Source of the DNA: Pseudomonas graminis
GTDB taxonomy: Bacteria > Pseudomonadota > Gammaproteobacteria > Pseudomonadales > Pseudomonadaceae
NCBI RefSeq assembly: GCF_002093745.1
Contig: NZ_MTSB01000003.1
Span: 248,001-312,000, forward strand
Length of the DNA: 64,000 nucleotides
Reading direction: 5' to 3'
Shown here: positions 39,642 to 47,133 of the stretch, piece after piece
How the letters are laid out: the number at the start of each line of letters is the position of its first letter
How positions within the stretch are numbered: position 1 is the stretch's first letter
Notes under the pieces: model-generated
The model's database searches: none
What the model was told of the DNA's origin: nothing
Seen by the model: only the letters and a program-made list of their open reading frames with translations
Made by a program: the position numbers and the translations under genes

Positions 39642-39785
39642 ATTGGCCTGCATTATGGCGATCAGGGCCACTGATTGCTCAGCAACACGCTGGCCTATAA
39701 AGCTGTCACAAGGTTGATAGCGGATCGACAGATCATTAGATTAGTCAATGATTGAAGCGCCCCATCATAAGCAAAAGGGATAAGC

Positions 39786-40853
39786 ATGGCTCTGACCGAT
39801 CAGTCCACCGAGATTCGCGCAGGCGAAGAACTGGACATTTCCCTTATCGACCCTTATCTGAAAGCTCACCTCCCGCAGCTGCAGGGCGCGCCGACCATCA
39901 GCCAGTTTCCAGGCGGTGCGTCGAACCTCACCTACCTTATCCAGTACCCTGAACGAGAGCTGGTCCTGCGCCGCCCGCCGTTCGGGCAGAAGGCACGTTC
40001 GGCACACGACATGGGACGGGAATACCGCATTCTCAATCAACTCAAGGAGGCGTTCCCCTTTTGTCCCGAGGCTTATCTGCACTGCACCGACGAGTCGGTG
40101 ATCGGATCAGAGTTTTACGTCATGCAGCGCGTCAAGGGCGTCATCCTGCGCTCTGACCTACCGCCCGAGCTGGCACTGGACGCCCGACAGACCGAACATC
40201 TGTGCAAAAACTTCATCGACAGGCTGGTGGACCTGCACCGGGTCGATTATCACGCCTGCGGCCTGGGCGATCTGGGCAAGCCGCAAGGTTACGTGCAGCG
40301 ACAGATTGAGGGCTGGTCCGAGCGCTATGAAAAAGCCATGACCCCGGACGCCCCCGCGTGGGAGCGAGTCAAACGCTGGCTGATCGATAACATGCCTGCC
40401 GACTCCCACACCTCGAGCATCGTGCATAACGACTATCGCTTCGACAATGTGATTCTCGACCCTGCGGACCCGATGCGTATCATTGGCGTGCTTGACTGGG
40501 AACTGACCACGCTGGGCGATCCGCTGATGGACCTGGGCAACAGCCTCGCCTACTGGATTCAGGCTGACGACCCTGCGCCGGTCCAGTTGATGCGTCGCCA
40601 GCCCAGCAATGCCCCCGGCATGCTGACCCGTCAGCAATTCGTCGACTACTACGCCGAGCGCTCGGGCGTCCGCATCGACAATTTCGATTTTTACTACACC
40701 TACGGGCTGTTTCGTCTGGCCGGTATCGTGCAACAGATCTACTACCGGTTTTTCCACGGCCAGACCCAGGACAAGCGCTTTGCGCAGTTCATCAATATGA
40801 ACCGGCTGCTTGAGCAGATGAGTCTCAATGTGATCGCCAACTCCAGCCTTTGA
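39786..40853 (+). CDS. ACAD10/ACAD11-type phosphotransferase (APH fold kinase)
   Basis: A 355-residue kinase of the aminoglycoside-phosphotransferase fold, matching the N-terminal kinase half of eukaryotic ACAD10/11 rather than an antibiotic-resistance enzyme. Landmarks are ISQFPGGASNLTYLIQYPERELVLRRPPFGQKARSAHDMGREYRIL (nucleotide-binding lobe), VIGSEFYVMQRVKGVILRSDLPPEL, the catalytic loop HNDYRFDN (His214-Asp216-Asn221), and IIGVLDWELTTLGDPLMDLGNSLAYW. AAGGGA precedes the ATG. An SDR gene follows after 23 bases. Known ACAD10/11 phosphorylate a 4-hydroxyacyl-CoA before dehydrogenation; a dehydrogenase of the matching type lies at 14786-16015. LvaA of the levulinate pathway is a relative. 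Assignment to this kinase group is strong; the substrate is inferred. Confidence 0.88.
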   Translation: MALTDQSTEIRAGEELDISLIDPYLKAHLPQLQGAPTISQFPGGASNLTYLIQYPERELVLRRPPFGQKARSAHDMGREYRILNQLKEAFPFCPEAYLHCTDESVIGSEFYVMQRVKGVILRSDLPPELALDARQTEHLCKNFIDRLVDLHRVDYHACGLGDLGKPQGYVQRQIEGWSERYEKAMTPDAPAWERVKRWLIDNMPADSHTSSIVHNDYRFDNVILDPADPMRIIGVLDWELTTLGDPLMDLGNSLAYWIQADDPAPVQLMRRQPSNAPGMLTRQQFVDYYAERSGVRIDNFDFYYTYGLFRLAGIVQQIYYRFFHGQTQDKRFAQFINMNRLLEQMSLNVIANSSL

Positions 40854-40876
40854 TGGCGCCAAGACAGGGAAATGAG

Positions 40877-41644
40877 ATGTCCAGAACCCAGCTTTTCGAT
40901 CTCGACGACAAAGTGGCCTTTGTTTCAGGGGCCAGTCGCGGCATTGGCGAAGCCATCGCCAGGTTGCTCGCTCAACAAGGCGCACATGTTGTCGTTTCAA
41001 GTCGCAAGCTCGACGCCTGCCAGGCCGTGGCCGACGCGATCGTCGCCGAAGGCGGCAAGGCCACGGCCATTGCCTGCCACATTGGTGAAATGGAGCAGAT
41101 AACCGCGGTTTTCGCTCAGGTCCGTCAGCAGTTTGGCCGACTGGACATCCTGGTCAATAACGCCGCCACCAATCCGCAATTCTGCAACGTGCTGGACACC
41201 GATCTCAGCGCGTTTCAAAAGACGGTTGACGTGAACATTCGCGGTTACTTTTTCATGTCTGTGGAAGCCGGCAAGCTGATGCGCGAAGGCGGTGGCGGCA
41301 GCATTATCAATGTCGCGTCGATCAACGCGGTATCACCCGGCGCCTATCAAGGCGTCTATTCCATGACCAAAGCCGCAGTGGTCAACATGACCAAGGTCTT
41401 CGCCAAGGAGTGCGCGGAATTCGGCATCCGCTGCAACGCCCTGCTTCCCGGCCTGACAGATACCCGATTTGCCTCGGCGCTGGTCAAGAACGATGCAATC
41501 CTGAACCTGGCGCTTTCACAGATTCCGCTGAAGCGCGTTGCTGCGCCCAGTGAAATGGCGGGTGCCGTTCTCTATCTGGCCAGTGAAGCGTCCAGCTACA
41601 CCACAGGCGTGGCGTTAAATGTGGACGGTGGCTTCCTGTCCTGA
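40877..41644 (+). CDS. Short-chain dehydrogenase/reductase
   Basis: A 255-residue Rossmann-fold SDR. ATG at 40877 (MSRTQLFDLDDKVAFVSGASRGIGEAIARLLAQQ) has a GGGA upstream; the longer frame adds nine unlikely residues. The classical motifs are visible: TGxxxGxG variant SGASRGIGE for NAD(P)H, NNAA (residues about 93-96) and IINVASINAVSPGAYQGVYSMTKAAVVNMTKV containing the catalytic Ser and the YxxxK (YSMTK). It closes with VLYLASEASSYTTGVALNVDGGFLS. It follows the ACAD10/11-type kinase gene by 23 bases and is probably cotranscribed, so a role oxidising or reducing a related hydroxyacyl intermediate is likely but unproven. Confidence 0.92.
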   Translation: MSRTQLFDLDDKVAFVSGASRGIGEAIARLLAQQGAHVVVSSRKLDACQAVADAIVAEGGKATAIACHIGEMEQITAVFAQVRQQFGRLDILVNNAATNPQFCNVLDTDLSAFQKTVDVNIRGYFFMSVEAGKLMREGGGGSIINVASINAVSPGAYQGVYSMTKAAVVNMTKVFAKECAEFGIRCNALLPGLTDTRFASALVKNDAILNLALSQIPLKRVAAPSEMAGAVLYLASEASSYTTGVALNVDGGFLS

Positions 41645-41684
41645 TCGGCGTTCGATCATTAAAAACAGGTAACGAGAATTAATT

Positions 41685-41717
41685 TTCCATTATTTAATTA
41701 TTTGGAATATATTTTCC
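41685..41717. promoter_or_regulatory. AT-rich candidate operator before the Gfo/Idh gene
   Basis: Three TTCC/GGAA half-sites (TTCC 41685-41688, GGAA 41704-41707, TTCC 41714-41717) lie in an A+T-rich stretch, making overlapping dyads. Regulator unknown. Confidence 0.3.
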
Positions 41718-41721
41718 GCAT

Positions 41722-41729
41722 AACAACAA
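41722..41729 (+). promoter_or_regulatory. Candidate Hfq/Crc motif before the Gfo/Idh gene
   Basis: AACAACAA matches AAnAAnAA and ends 18 bases before the ATG at 41748, just ahead of the GGAGAG ribosome-binding site. Confidence 0.45.
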
Positions 41730-41747
41730 TCCATTCTGGAGAGTGTC

Positions 41748-42896
41748 ATGCGGGAATCTCTAACGACTGACCGGTCGCATCTGGGTATAGGGCTGATCGG
41801 CACCGGTTTCATGGGCCGCGCCCATGCGCTCGCATTCGGCAATGCCAATGCGGCCCTTGAATTGCCAGCCCGCATCCGGCTGGCCGCACTGGCGGACGCA
41901 GACAGCGCCAGGGCCGAGCACTGCGCACGTGCCTGGGGCTTTGATCGCAGCCACGCCGACTGGCAACAGTTGATCGACGACCCGCATGTGCAGATCGTAG
42001 CGATTACCACGCCCAATCATCTTCATTTCCCCATGAGCATGGCGGCCATCGCTGCCGGCAAAGCGGTGTATTGCGAAAAGCCGCTGGCGGTCAGCCTGGC
42101 GCAGGCGGATGAAATGCGCCGCAGCGCCAAGGCTGCGGGCGTGGTCACTCAGGTCGGCTACAACTACCAGCATAACCCGATGATCGGGCTCGCCAAAGAC
42201 ATGATCGAAGCAGGCGAACTGGGCGATATCGTCAGTTTTCAGGGCGAGTTCAGCGAGGACTTCATGGGCAGCCCGACCTCACCCTGGTCATGGCGATGCG
42301 AACCTTCCCAGGCAGGCGGCGCACTGGCGGATCTGGGCAGTCACCTGCTGGCAATGGCACGCTACCTGATGGGCGACATCGAAGCCGTCTGCGCGGACTC
42401 CAGCACCGTACACCGTCAACGTCCGGCCAGCGCCGGCAACAGCGCAATGCGTGCCATTGCTGTGGATGACCAGACTCACGCGTTGCTGCGCTTTACCAAT
42501 GGGGCCAGGGGAACCTTCAGCAGCAGCTGGCTCAAGCATGGCTACAAAAACCACCTGAGTTTCGAAATCGGGGGCACTCAAGGCACCCTGACGTATGACC
42601 AGGAACGCCTCAACGAGCTGCGCATCTACCGCTCGGGGACGCCTGGGCGCGACGGCTTTCAGCGCTTGCTGGCCGGGCCGGCGCTTCCCGGTTACGCCGC
42701 GTTTTGTCCCGCACCCGGTCACCAGTTGGGCTACAACGAACTCAAGGCGCTGGAAGTGCAGGCGCTGATTCTGGCGGTGTGTGGCCAGGCCAGCCGCGGA
42801 CCGGACTTTGAAGAGGCCTGGCAAATCGAGCGCCTGGCCAGTGCGATTCGCCTGGCGGCGACGGAACAGCGCTGGGTTGCCCTCGCGGAGATCTGA
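41748..42896 (+). CDS. Gfo/Idh/MocA-family oxidoreductase
   Basis: A 382-residue NAD(P)-dependent sugar or inositol dehydrogenase-like protein. The N-terminal Rossmann motif is GLIGTGFMGRAHALAFG; the family signature EKPLAVSLAQADEM (with the EKP triad) and GYNYQHNPMIGLAKDMIEAGELGDIVSF precede the C-terminal substrate domain. QAGGALADLGSHLLAMARYLMGD holds the conserved histidine used in catalysis. It is monocistronic between an SDR and a TSUP permease, with an A-rich motif in its leader that suggests catabolite repression. A carbohydrate-type substrate is likely, but which one is not readable. No dedicated sugar-import genes adjoin it. Confidence 0.9.
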   Translation: MRESLTTDRSHLGIGLIGTGFMGRAHALAFGNANAALELPARIRLAALADADSARAEHCARAWGFDRSHADWQQLIDDPHVQIVAITTPNHLHFPMSMAAIAAGKAVYCEKPLAVSLAQADEMRRSAKAAGVVTQVGYNYQHNPMIGLAKDMIEAGELGDIVSFQGEFSEDFMGSPTSPWSWRCEPSQAGGALADLGSHLLAMARYLMGDIEAVCADSSTVHRQRPASAGNSAMRAIAVDDQTHALLRFTNGARGTFSSSWLKHGYKNHLSFEIGGTQGTLTYDQERLNELRIYRSGTPGRDGFQRLLAGPALPGYAAFCPAPGHQLGYNELKALEVQALILAVCGQASRGPDFEEAWQIERLASAIRLAATEQRWVALAEI

Positions 42897-42987
42897 CTTC
42901 CTGAGATCACCGGCGAAGGAGTAGAATGCAGGCCGTTCCGGCAGCCATTCTGGCCTTTGCCTCTGATCTCTATAAGCCCCTCCCGCC

Positions 42988-43767
42988 ATGCCTTTTGAAC
43001 TCAGCGTCGACCTGACCACACTTGCCATCCTGGCTGTGGTTGCATTCATCGCAGGCTTTATCGACGCCATCGCCGGAGGTGGCGGGCTGCTCACCACCCC
43101 TGCCCTGATGACCGCCGGCCTGCCACCGCATCTGGTGCTGGGCACCAACAAGCTCAGCTCGACCTTCGGATCGGCAACCGCCAGCTACACCTTTTACCGC
43201 CGCAAGCTGTTTCATCCGCGACAGTGGCTGCACGCGATAGTCGGCACGGCAGTGGGTGCCGCCATAGGCGCGGTCATCGCCCACTACCTGCCTGCCGAGT
43301 GGCTGAATCAGATGCTCCCGGTGATTGTGTTCGGGTGCGGGTTATACCTGCTGTTCGGCGGCACGCCCAAGGCGCCGCTGGACGTTGACGCGCCCATCAA
43401 GAAGAAATGGCAGTTACCGCAAGGGCTCGGGCTGGGCTTCTATGACGGTATCGCAGGGCCGGGCACCGGTGCGTTCTGGACGGTCAGCACGTTGCTGTTG
43501 TATCCGGTTGATCTGGTCAAGGCCAGCGGCGTTGCCCGCAGCATGAATTTCGTCAGCAACGCCGTGGCTTTATCGGTGTTCATGTTTTCCGGCCAGGTGG
43601 ATTACATCATTGGCCTGAGCATGGGCCTTGCCGTGATGCTGGGCGCTTACTTCGGTGCCGGTACGGCGATCAAGGGCGGTGCAAAATTCATCCGCCCGGT
43701 GTTCATCACCGTGGTGCTGGGGCTGACCGTGCGGCTAGCCTGGCAGCACTGGTTCGGGGGCGCCTGA
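42988..43767 (+). CDS. TSUP-family anion/sulfite permease (TauE/SafE, YfcA-like)
   Basis: A 259-residue membrane protein with eight or so hydrophobic helices. Motifs of the TSUP family are [55 protein letters not shown] in the first repeat, and [49 protein letters not shown] in the second, an internal duplication. Members export or take up sulfite, organosulfonates or related anions. The 3' end overlaps the nudC 3' end by 33 bases in convergent orientation. Substrate unknown; cysI in the window makes a sulfur anion plausible but not shown. Confidence 0.9.
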   Translation: MPFELSVDLTTLAILAVVAFIAGFIDAIAGGGGLLTTPALMTAGLPPHLVLGTNKLSSTFGSATASYTFYRRKLFHPRQWLHAIVGTAVGAAIGAVIAHYLPAEWLNQMLPVIVFGCGLYLLFGGTPKAPLDVDAPIKKKWQLPQGLGLGFYDGIAGPGTGAFWTVSTLLLYPVDLVKASGVARSMNFVSNAVALSVFMFSGQVDYIIGLSMGLAVMLGAYFGAGTAIKGGAKFIRPVFITVVLGLTVRLAWQHWFGGA

Positions 43768-44571
43768 GCGCTCGGCCAGGTAAGCTTCGATCAGGTAACG
43801 GGCGATCGACCGGCTGGCCGGTAAGGGCGGCAGGTCATTGATGTGAAACCAGCGCGCATCTTCAATCTCCTCAGCCTGAGGCACGATGTCACCGCTTTCA
43901 TATTCCGCATGAAAGCCGAGCATCATCGAATGCGGAAACGGCCAGCACTGGCTGCCCCGGTATTTCAGGTTCTTGATGCGCACCTGAACTTCTTCCATCA
44001 CTTCACGGTGTACACAGTCTTCAGCCGACTCGCCAGGCTCCACAAACCCGGCCAGCGCACTGTACATGCCCGTGACAAAACGCGGCGAACGGGCCAGAAG
44101 CACTTCATCACCACGGGTGACCAGCACAATCATGCTGGGAGAAATGCGGGGGTAAAGACGCAGGTTGTCGTGCTCACAGAACATCGCCCTTTCGCCAGGA
44201 ATCTGTACGGTCGCACGACCACAAGCGCCGCAGAATCGGTGTTCTCTTGCCCAGGTGCTGACCTGCGCGGCATAGCCCAGCATCTGGAAAACCGCAAAAT
44301 CGCCTTCCAGCATGAACTGGCGCAAGCCTTGCCAGGAACAGCCCTCGACCGACGCCGAACCGTCCAGCACCAGCAGATAAACCGGTTCCCCTTCAAAATG
44401 GCCGATGCCGTGCTCACTCTGCACCGGTAAATCCAGACCTTTCAGCCATTCCCTGGGGAACATGACGCCATTGGCGTCCAGCAAAAAGCCCTGGTCGCCC
44501 TGTACCACGGCCAGACCGCCACGGGCTTCGACCTCCAGGACTGCAGTTGTCCAACGCTGCGGGCGCGTCAT
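43735..44571 (-). CDS. nudC: NAD+ diphosphatase / NADH pyrophosphatase NudC
   Basis: NudC hydrolyses NADH to NMNH and AMP and can decap NAD-capped RNA. The 278-residue protein has a zinc ribbon from about residue 115 ([23 protein letters not shown], with cysteine pairs), the Nudix box [25 protein letters not shown], and the NudC-specific SQxWPFPxS in [25 protein letters not shown], here with Cys in place of the usual Pro. That one replacement is unusual but not catalytic. It overlaps the TSUP gene tail to tail and lies 168 bases from nothing else of its operon; the crotonase upstream is on the same strand. Confidence 0.93.
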   Translation of the reverse strand: MTRPQRWTTAVLEVEARGGLAVVQGDQGFLLDANGVMFPREWLKGLDLPVQSEHGIGHFEGEPVYLLVLDGSASVEGCSWQGLRQFMLEGDFAVFQMLGYAAQVSTWAREHRFCGACGRATVQIPGERAMFCEHDNLRLYPRISPSMIVLVTRGDEVLLARSPRFVTGMYSALAGFVEPGESAEDCVHREVMEEVQVRIKNLKYRGSQCWPFPHSMMLGFHAEYESGDIVPQAEEIEDARWFHINDLPPLPASRSIARYLIEAYLAERSGAPEPVLPG

Positions 44572-44609
44572 GAAAAACTCCTCTGCTCATACTCAAGCAC
44601 TGTCGTGCA

Positions 44610-45440
44610 TCAATTATCGAAAACCGGCTTCTGCTTGCTCATCTGCGCGGCCATTGCCAGCTTCAAGTCTGGCGATTGCAGCATGGCGGCGTTCCAGACA
44701 GCAACGTGCTCAAGCCCGTCTTCAACCCTGTGATCACGCATATAGCTGATCATTTCCTTGGTGCCTTCAATCGCGATGGGCGACTTCCCGGCTATTTCCC
44801 GGGCCACCGCAAAAACACCCTCCAACAGACCGGCGAGATCATCGAAGGTGCGATTGACCAGCCCGATCCGCTGCGCTTCTTCCGCGCCCACGGTGCGTCC
44901 GGTGTAGGCCAGCTCACGCAGCATGCCGTCACCGATGATCCTGGGCAGGCGTTGCAGAGTGCCCACATCCGCAGCCATGCCCATGTCGATCTCGCGAATG
45001 GCGAACTGCGCATCGGCGGCGGCGTAGCGCATGTCGCATGCCGAGATCAGGTCAATGGCGCCCCCCAGGCAATAACCCTGAATGGCCGCCAGGACGGGCT
45101 TGCGGCATTTGTCGACGGCGGTGAATGACGCCTGCATGTCGCGAATGGTGCGCCTGAGCACGCGCGCGTTGCGGCCTGCATCTTCACCCAAGCGGCTGGC
45201 GACCGAGGCCAGCAAGGCCAGATCGATGCCTGAAGAAAAGTGCTTGCCCGCACCACTCAGCACAACGACCCGTACTTCGTCAGTGCGCTCGACCCAGTCG
45301 AATATCCGGATAATTTCGCTCCAGAATGCCTCGTTCATGGCATTGAGCTTCTCGGGGCGGTTAATTTGCACATGCGCAATACGGTCTGCCAGTTCGACCC
45401 GGAAGGCGTGGTAATCAGACACGGTTTGATCCTCGGACAT
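44610..45440 (-). CDS. Enoyl-CoA hydratase/isomerase, ECH1-like dienoyl-CoA isomerase
   Basis: A 276-residue crotonase-superfamily protein. VQINRPEKLNAMNEAFWSEII, VVVLSGAGKHFSSGIDLALL (first oxyanion region), KPVLAAIQGYCLGGAIDLISACDMRYAAADAQFAIREIDMGMAADVGTLQRLPRIIGDGMLRELAYTGRTV are diagnostic. The block EIDMGMAADVGTLQRLP, with its acidic pair, resembles delta(3,5)-delta(2,4)-dienoyl-CoA isomerases (ECH1) more than hydratases. It would process unsaturated fatty acids during beta-oxidation. The gene is upstream of nudC and divergent from the KaiC-like gene. The specific isomerase role is a family-level inference. Confidence 0.88.
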   Translation of the reverse strand: MSEDQTVSDYHAFRVELADRIAHVQINRPEKLNAMNEAFWSEIIRIFDWVERTDEVRVVVLSGAGKHFSSGIDLALLASVASRLGEDAGRNARVLRRTIRDMQASFTAVDKCRKPVLAAIQGYCLGGAIDLISACDMRYAAADAQFAIREIDMGMAADVGTLQRLPRIIGDGMLRELAYTGRTVGAEEAQRIGLVNRTFDDLAGLLEGVFAVAREIAGKSPIAIEGTKEMISYMRDHRVEDGLEHVAVWNAAMLQSPDLKLAMAAQMSKQKPVFDN

Positions 45441-45520
45441 TTTATTGTTCAGGCGCAGGACTATAACAATAGCCGTCGCGGTATCGACACCGGGCCAAGG
45501 TGATAATGACCGAGCCCGCC

Positions 45521-45548
45521 TTGATCTTGATACAGATATAAATATAAC
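45521..45548 (+). promoter_or_regulatory. Sigma-70-type promoter for the KaiC-kinase operon
   Basis: TTGATC (45521-45526) and TATAAC (45543-45548) are spaced 16 bases, in an AT-rich region about 100 bases ahead of the chosen KaiC start. Confidence 0.45.
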
Positions 45549-45648
45549 GCTGCGCGGCCGCTAGCTCTAATTACTGTGAACGGTCAGAATGCGGAGTGGT
45601 CCAGTATTAAGTGAGATCAAACCTAAACGGGTTACTAGAGGGCGATAC

Positions 45649-47133
45649 TTGAATACGTCAAAAGCGGCAACCGGGATTGAAGGTCTGGATGACATCCTTT
45701 CAGGGGGTCTTTCATGCAGTCATGTTTTCCTTCTCGAGGGAGAACCCGGAACCGGCAAGACAACGGTAGCACTGCAGTTTCTACAGGCAGGCGCTGCGGC
45801 GGGCGAGATTTCCCTGTATATCACCCTGTCGGAGACCGAAAGCGAGCTTCGTTCAGGTGCAGCCTCGCATGGCTGGGAGCTCGACGAGCGGATCAACATA
45901 TTCGAACTGACACCCCCCGAAAGTCTGCTCGATGCCGACCATCAGCAAAGCCTGCTCTACTCTTCCGACCTGGAGCTGGGTGAGGCCACTCGGCACATCT
46001 TCGAGGTGGTAGAGCGCGTCAAACCTTCTCGCGTGGTGATCGACAGCCTGTCGGAAATCCGGCTGCTGGCGCAAAGTTCGCTGCGCTACAGAAGGCAGAT
46101 TCTGGCGATCAAGCACTATTTCACGCGTTACAACGCGACGGTGCTGTTGCTGGACGACCTGACCACCGAGGCGCTCGACAAGACCGTACACAGTGTTGCC
46201 CACGGTGTGATTCGTCTTGAATCGCTGACGCCTGTTTATGGTGCCGAGCGCCGGCGTCTGAAGATCGTCAAATACCGCGGCCAGAAGTACCGGGGCGGTT
46301 TCCACGATTTCACCATTGCCGAAGACGGTATTCATGTGTTCCCACGCCTGGTTGCTGCCGAACACCGCTCCAGCTACGCGCGCACGCAGATCAGCAGCGG
46401 CATTGCGGAACTGGACAAATTACTGGGTGGCGGCATAGAAAGCGGCTCCAGCACCCTGATTCTCGGCCCGGCAGGGACCGGGAAGTCGCTCATTTCGCTG
46501 GTGTTTGCGGTTCAGGCCGTGGCGCGCGGTGAGCGGGTCGGGCTGTTCATCTTCGACGAAGAGCTGGGCTTGCTGTTCGAGCGCATGCTCAAACTCGGGA
46601 TCGACCTGCGCGCGCTGCAGGATACGGGCAATCTGGTCATTGAACAGGTGGACGCCGCAGAGCTGTCCCCCGGCGAGTTCGCGCACCGGGTACGAAGTGC
46701 GGTAGACCGCAAGCAGATAAAGACGGTCGTGATCGACAGTATCAACGGCTACCAGGCCGCGATGCCGGAAGAAAGCGCGCTGGTGCTGCACATGCACGAG
46801 CTGTTGCTCTACCTCAATCGCCAGGGGGCATCGACCTTCATGACGGTCGCGCAGCACGGGCTGGTGGGCGACATGCGCTCGCCGGTCGATATCACCTACC
46901 TCGCCGACAGCGTCATTCTCTTGCGTTACTTCGAAGCGATGGGTCAGGTGCGACGTGCCATTTCCGTCATCAAGAAGCGCACCGGCACGCACGAGTCCAC
47001 TATTCGCGAATACCGTATCGGCTCAACCGGATTGACCATCGGCGAACCGCTTGAAGCGTTCCAGGGGGTCTTGCGCGGCATCCCGTCTTATCACGGTGAA
47101 AAAGGACCGTTGCTGGCGGATAAAGACCTGTGA
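45649..47133 (+). CDS. KaiC-like circadian-clock-type ATPase/kinase
   Basis: A 494-residue duplicated RecA-fold protein with two KaiC domains. The start TTG at 45649 (NTSKAATGIEGLDDILSGGL) is preferred because GAGGG lies six bases before it; an ATG 60 bases earlier lacks a site. The first domain has Walker A GEPGTGKTTVALQFLQAG and Walker B-like VVIDSLSEIRLL; the second has GPAGTGKSLISLVFAVQA and VVIDSINGYQAAM. In cyanobacteria KaiC is the clock kinase with KaiA and KaiB, but no kaiA or kaiB adjoins here. The next gene, a hybrid histidine kinase, starts within the stop codon (GTGA), so the two are made together. Likely a stress or redox signalling ATPase; function is unknown in Pseudomonas. 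Confidence 0.9.
   Translation: MNTSKAATGIEGLDDILSGGLSCSHVFLLEGEPGTGKTTVALQFLQAGAAAGEISLYITLSETESELRSGAASHGWELDERINIFELTPPESLLDADHQQSLLYSSDLELGEATRHIFEVVERVKPSRVVIDSLSEIRLLAQSSLRYRRQILAIKHYFTRYNATVLLLDDLTTEALDKTVHSVAHGVIRLESLTPVYGAERRRLKIVKYRGQKYRGGFHDFTIAEDGIHVFPRLVAAEHRSSYARTQISSGIAELDKLLGGGIESGSSTLILGPAGTGKSLISLVFAVQAVARGERVGLFIFDEELGLLFERMLKLGIDLRALQDTGNLVIEQVDAAELSPGEFAHRVRSAVDRKQIKTVVIDSINGYQAAMPEESALVLHMHELLLYLNRQGASTFMTVAQHGLVGDMRSPVDITYLADSVILLRYFEAMGQVRRAISVIKKRTGTHESTIREYRIGSTGLTIGEPLEAFQGVLRGIPSYHGEKGPLLADKDL

Noticed and set aside
39786..40853. Aminoglycoside-resistance phosphotransferase
   Set aside because: The APH fold is present, but the sequence pattern matches the ACAD10/11 kinase half, and the context is acyl metabolism.
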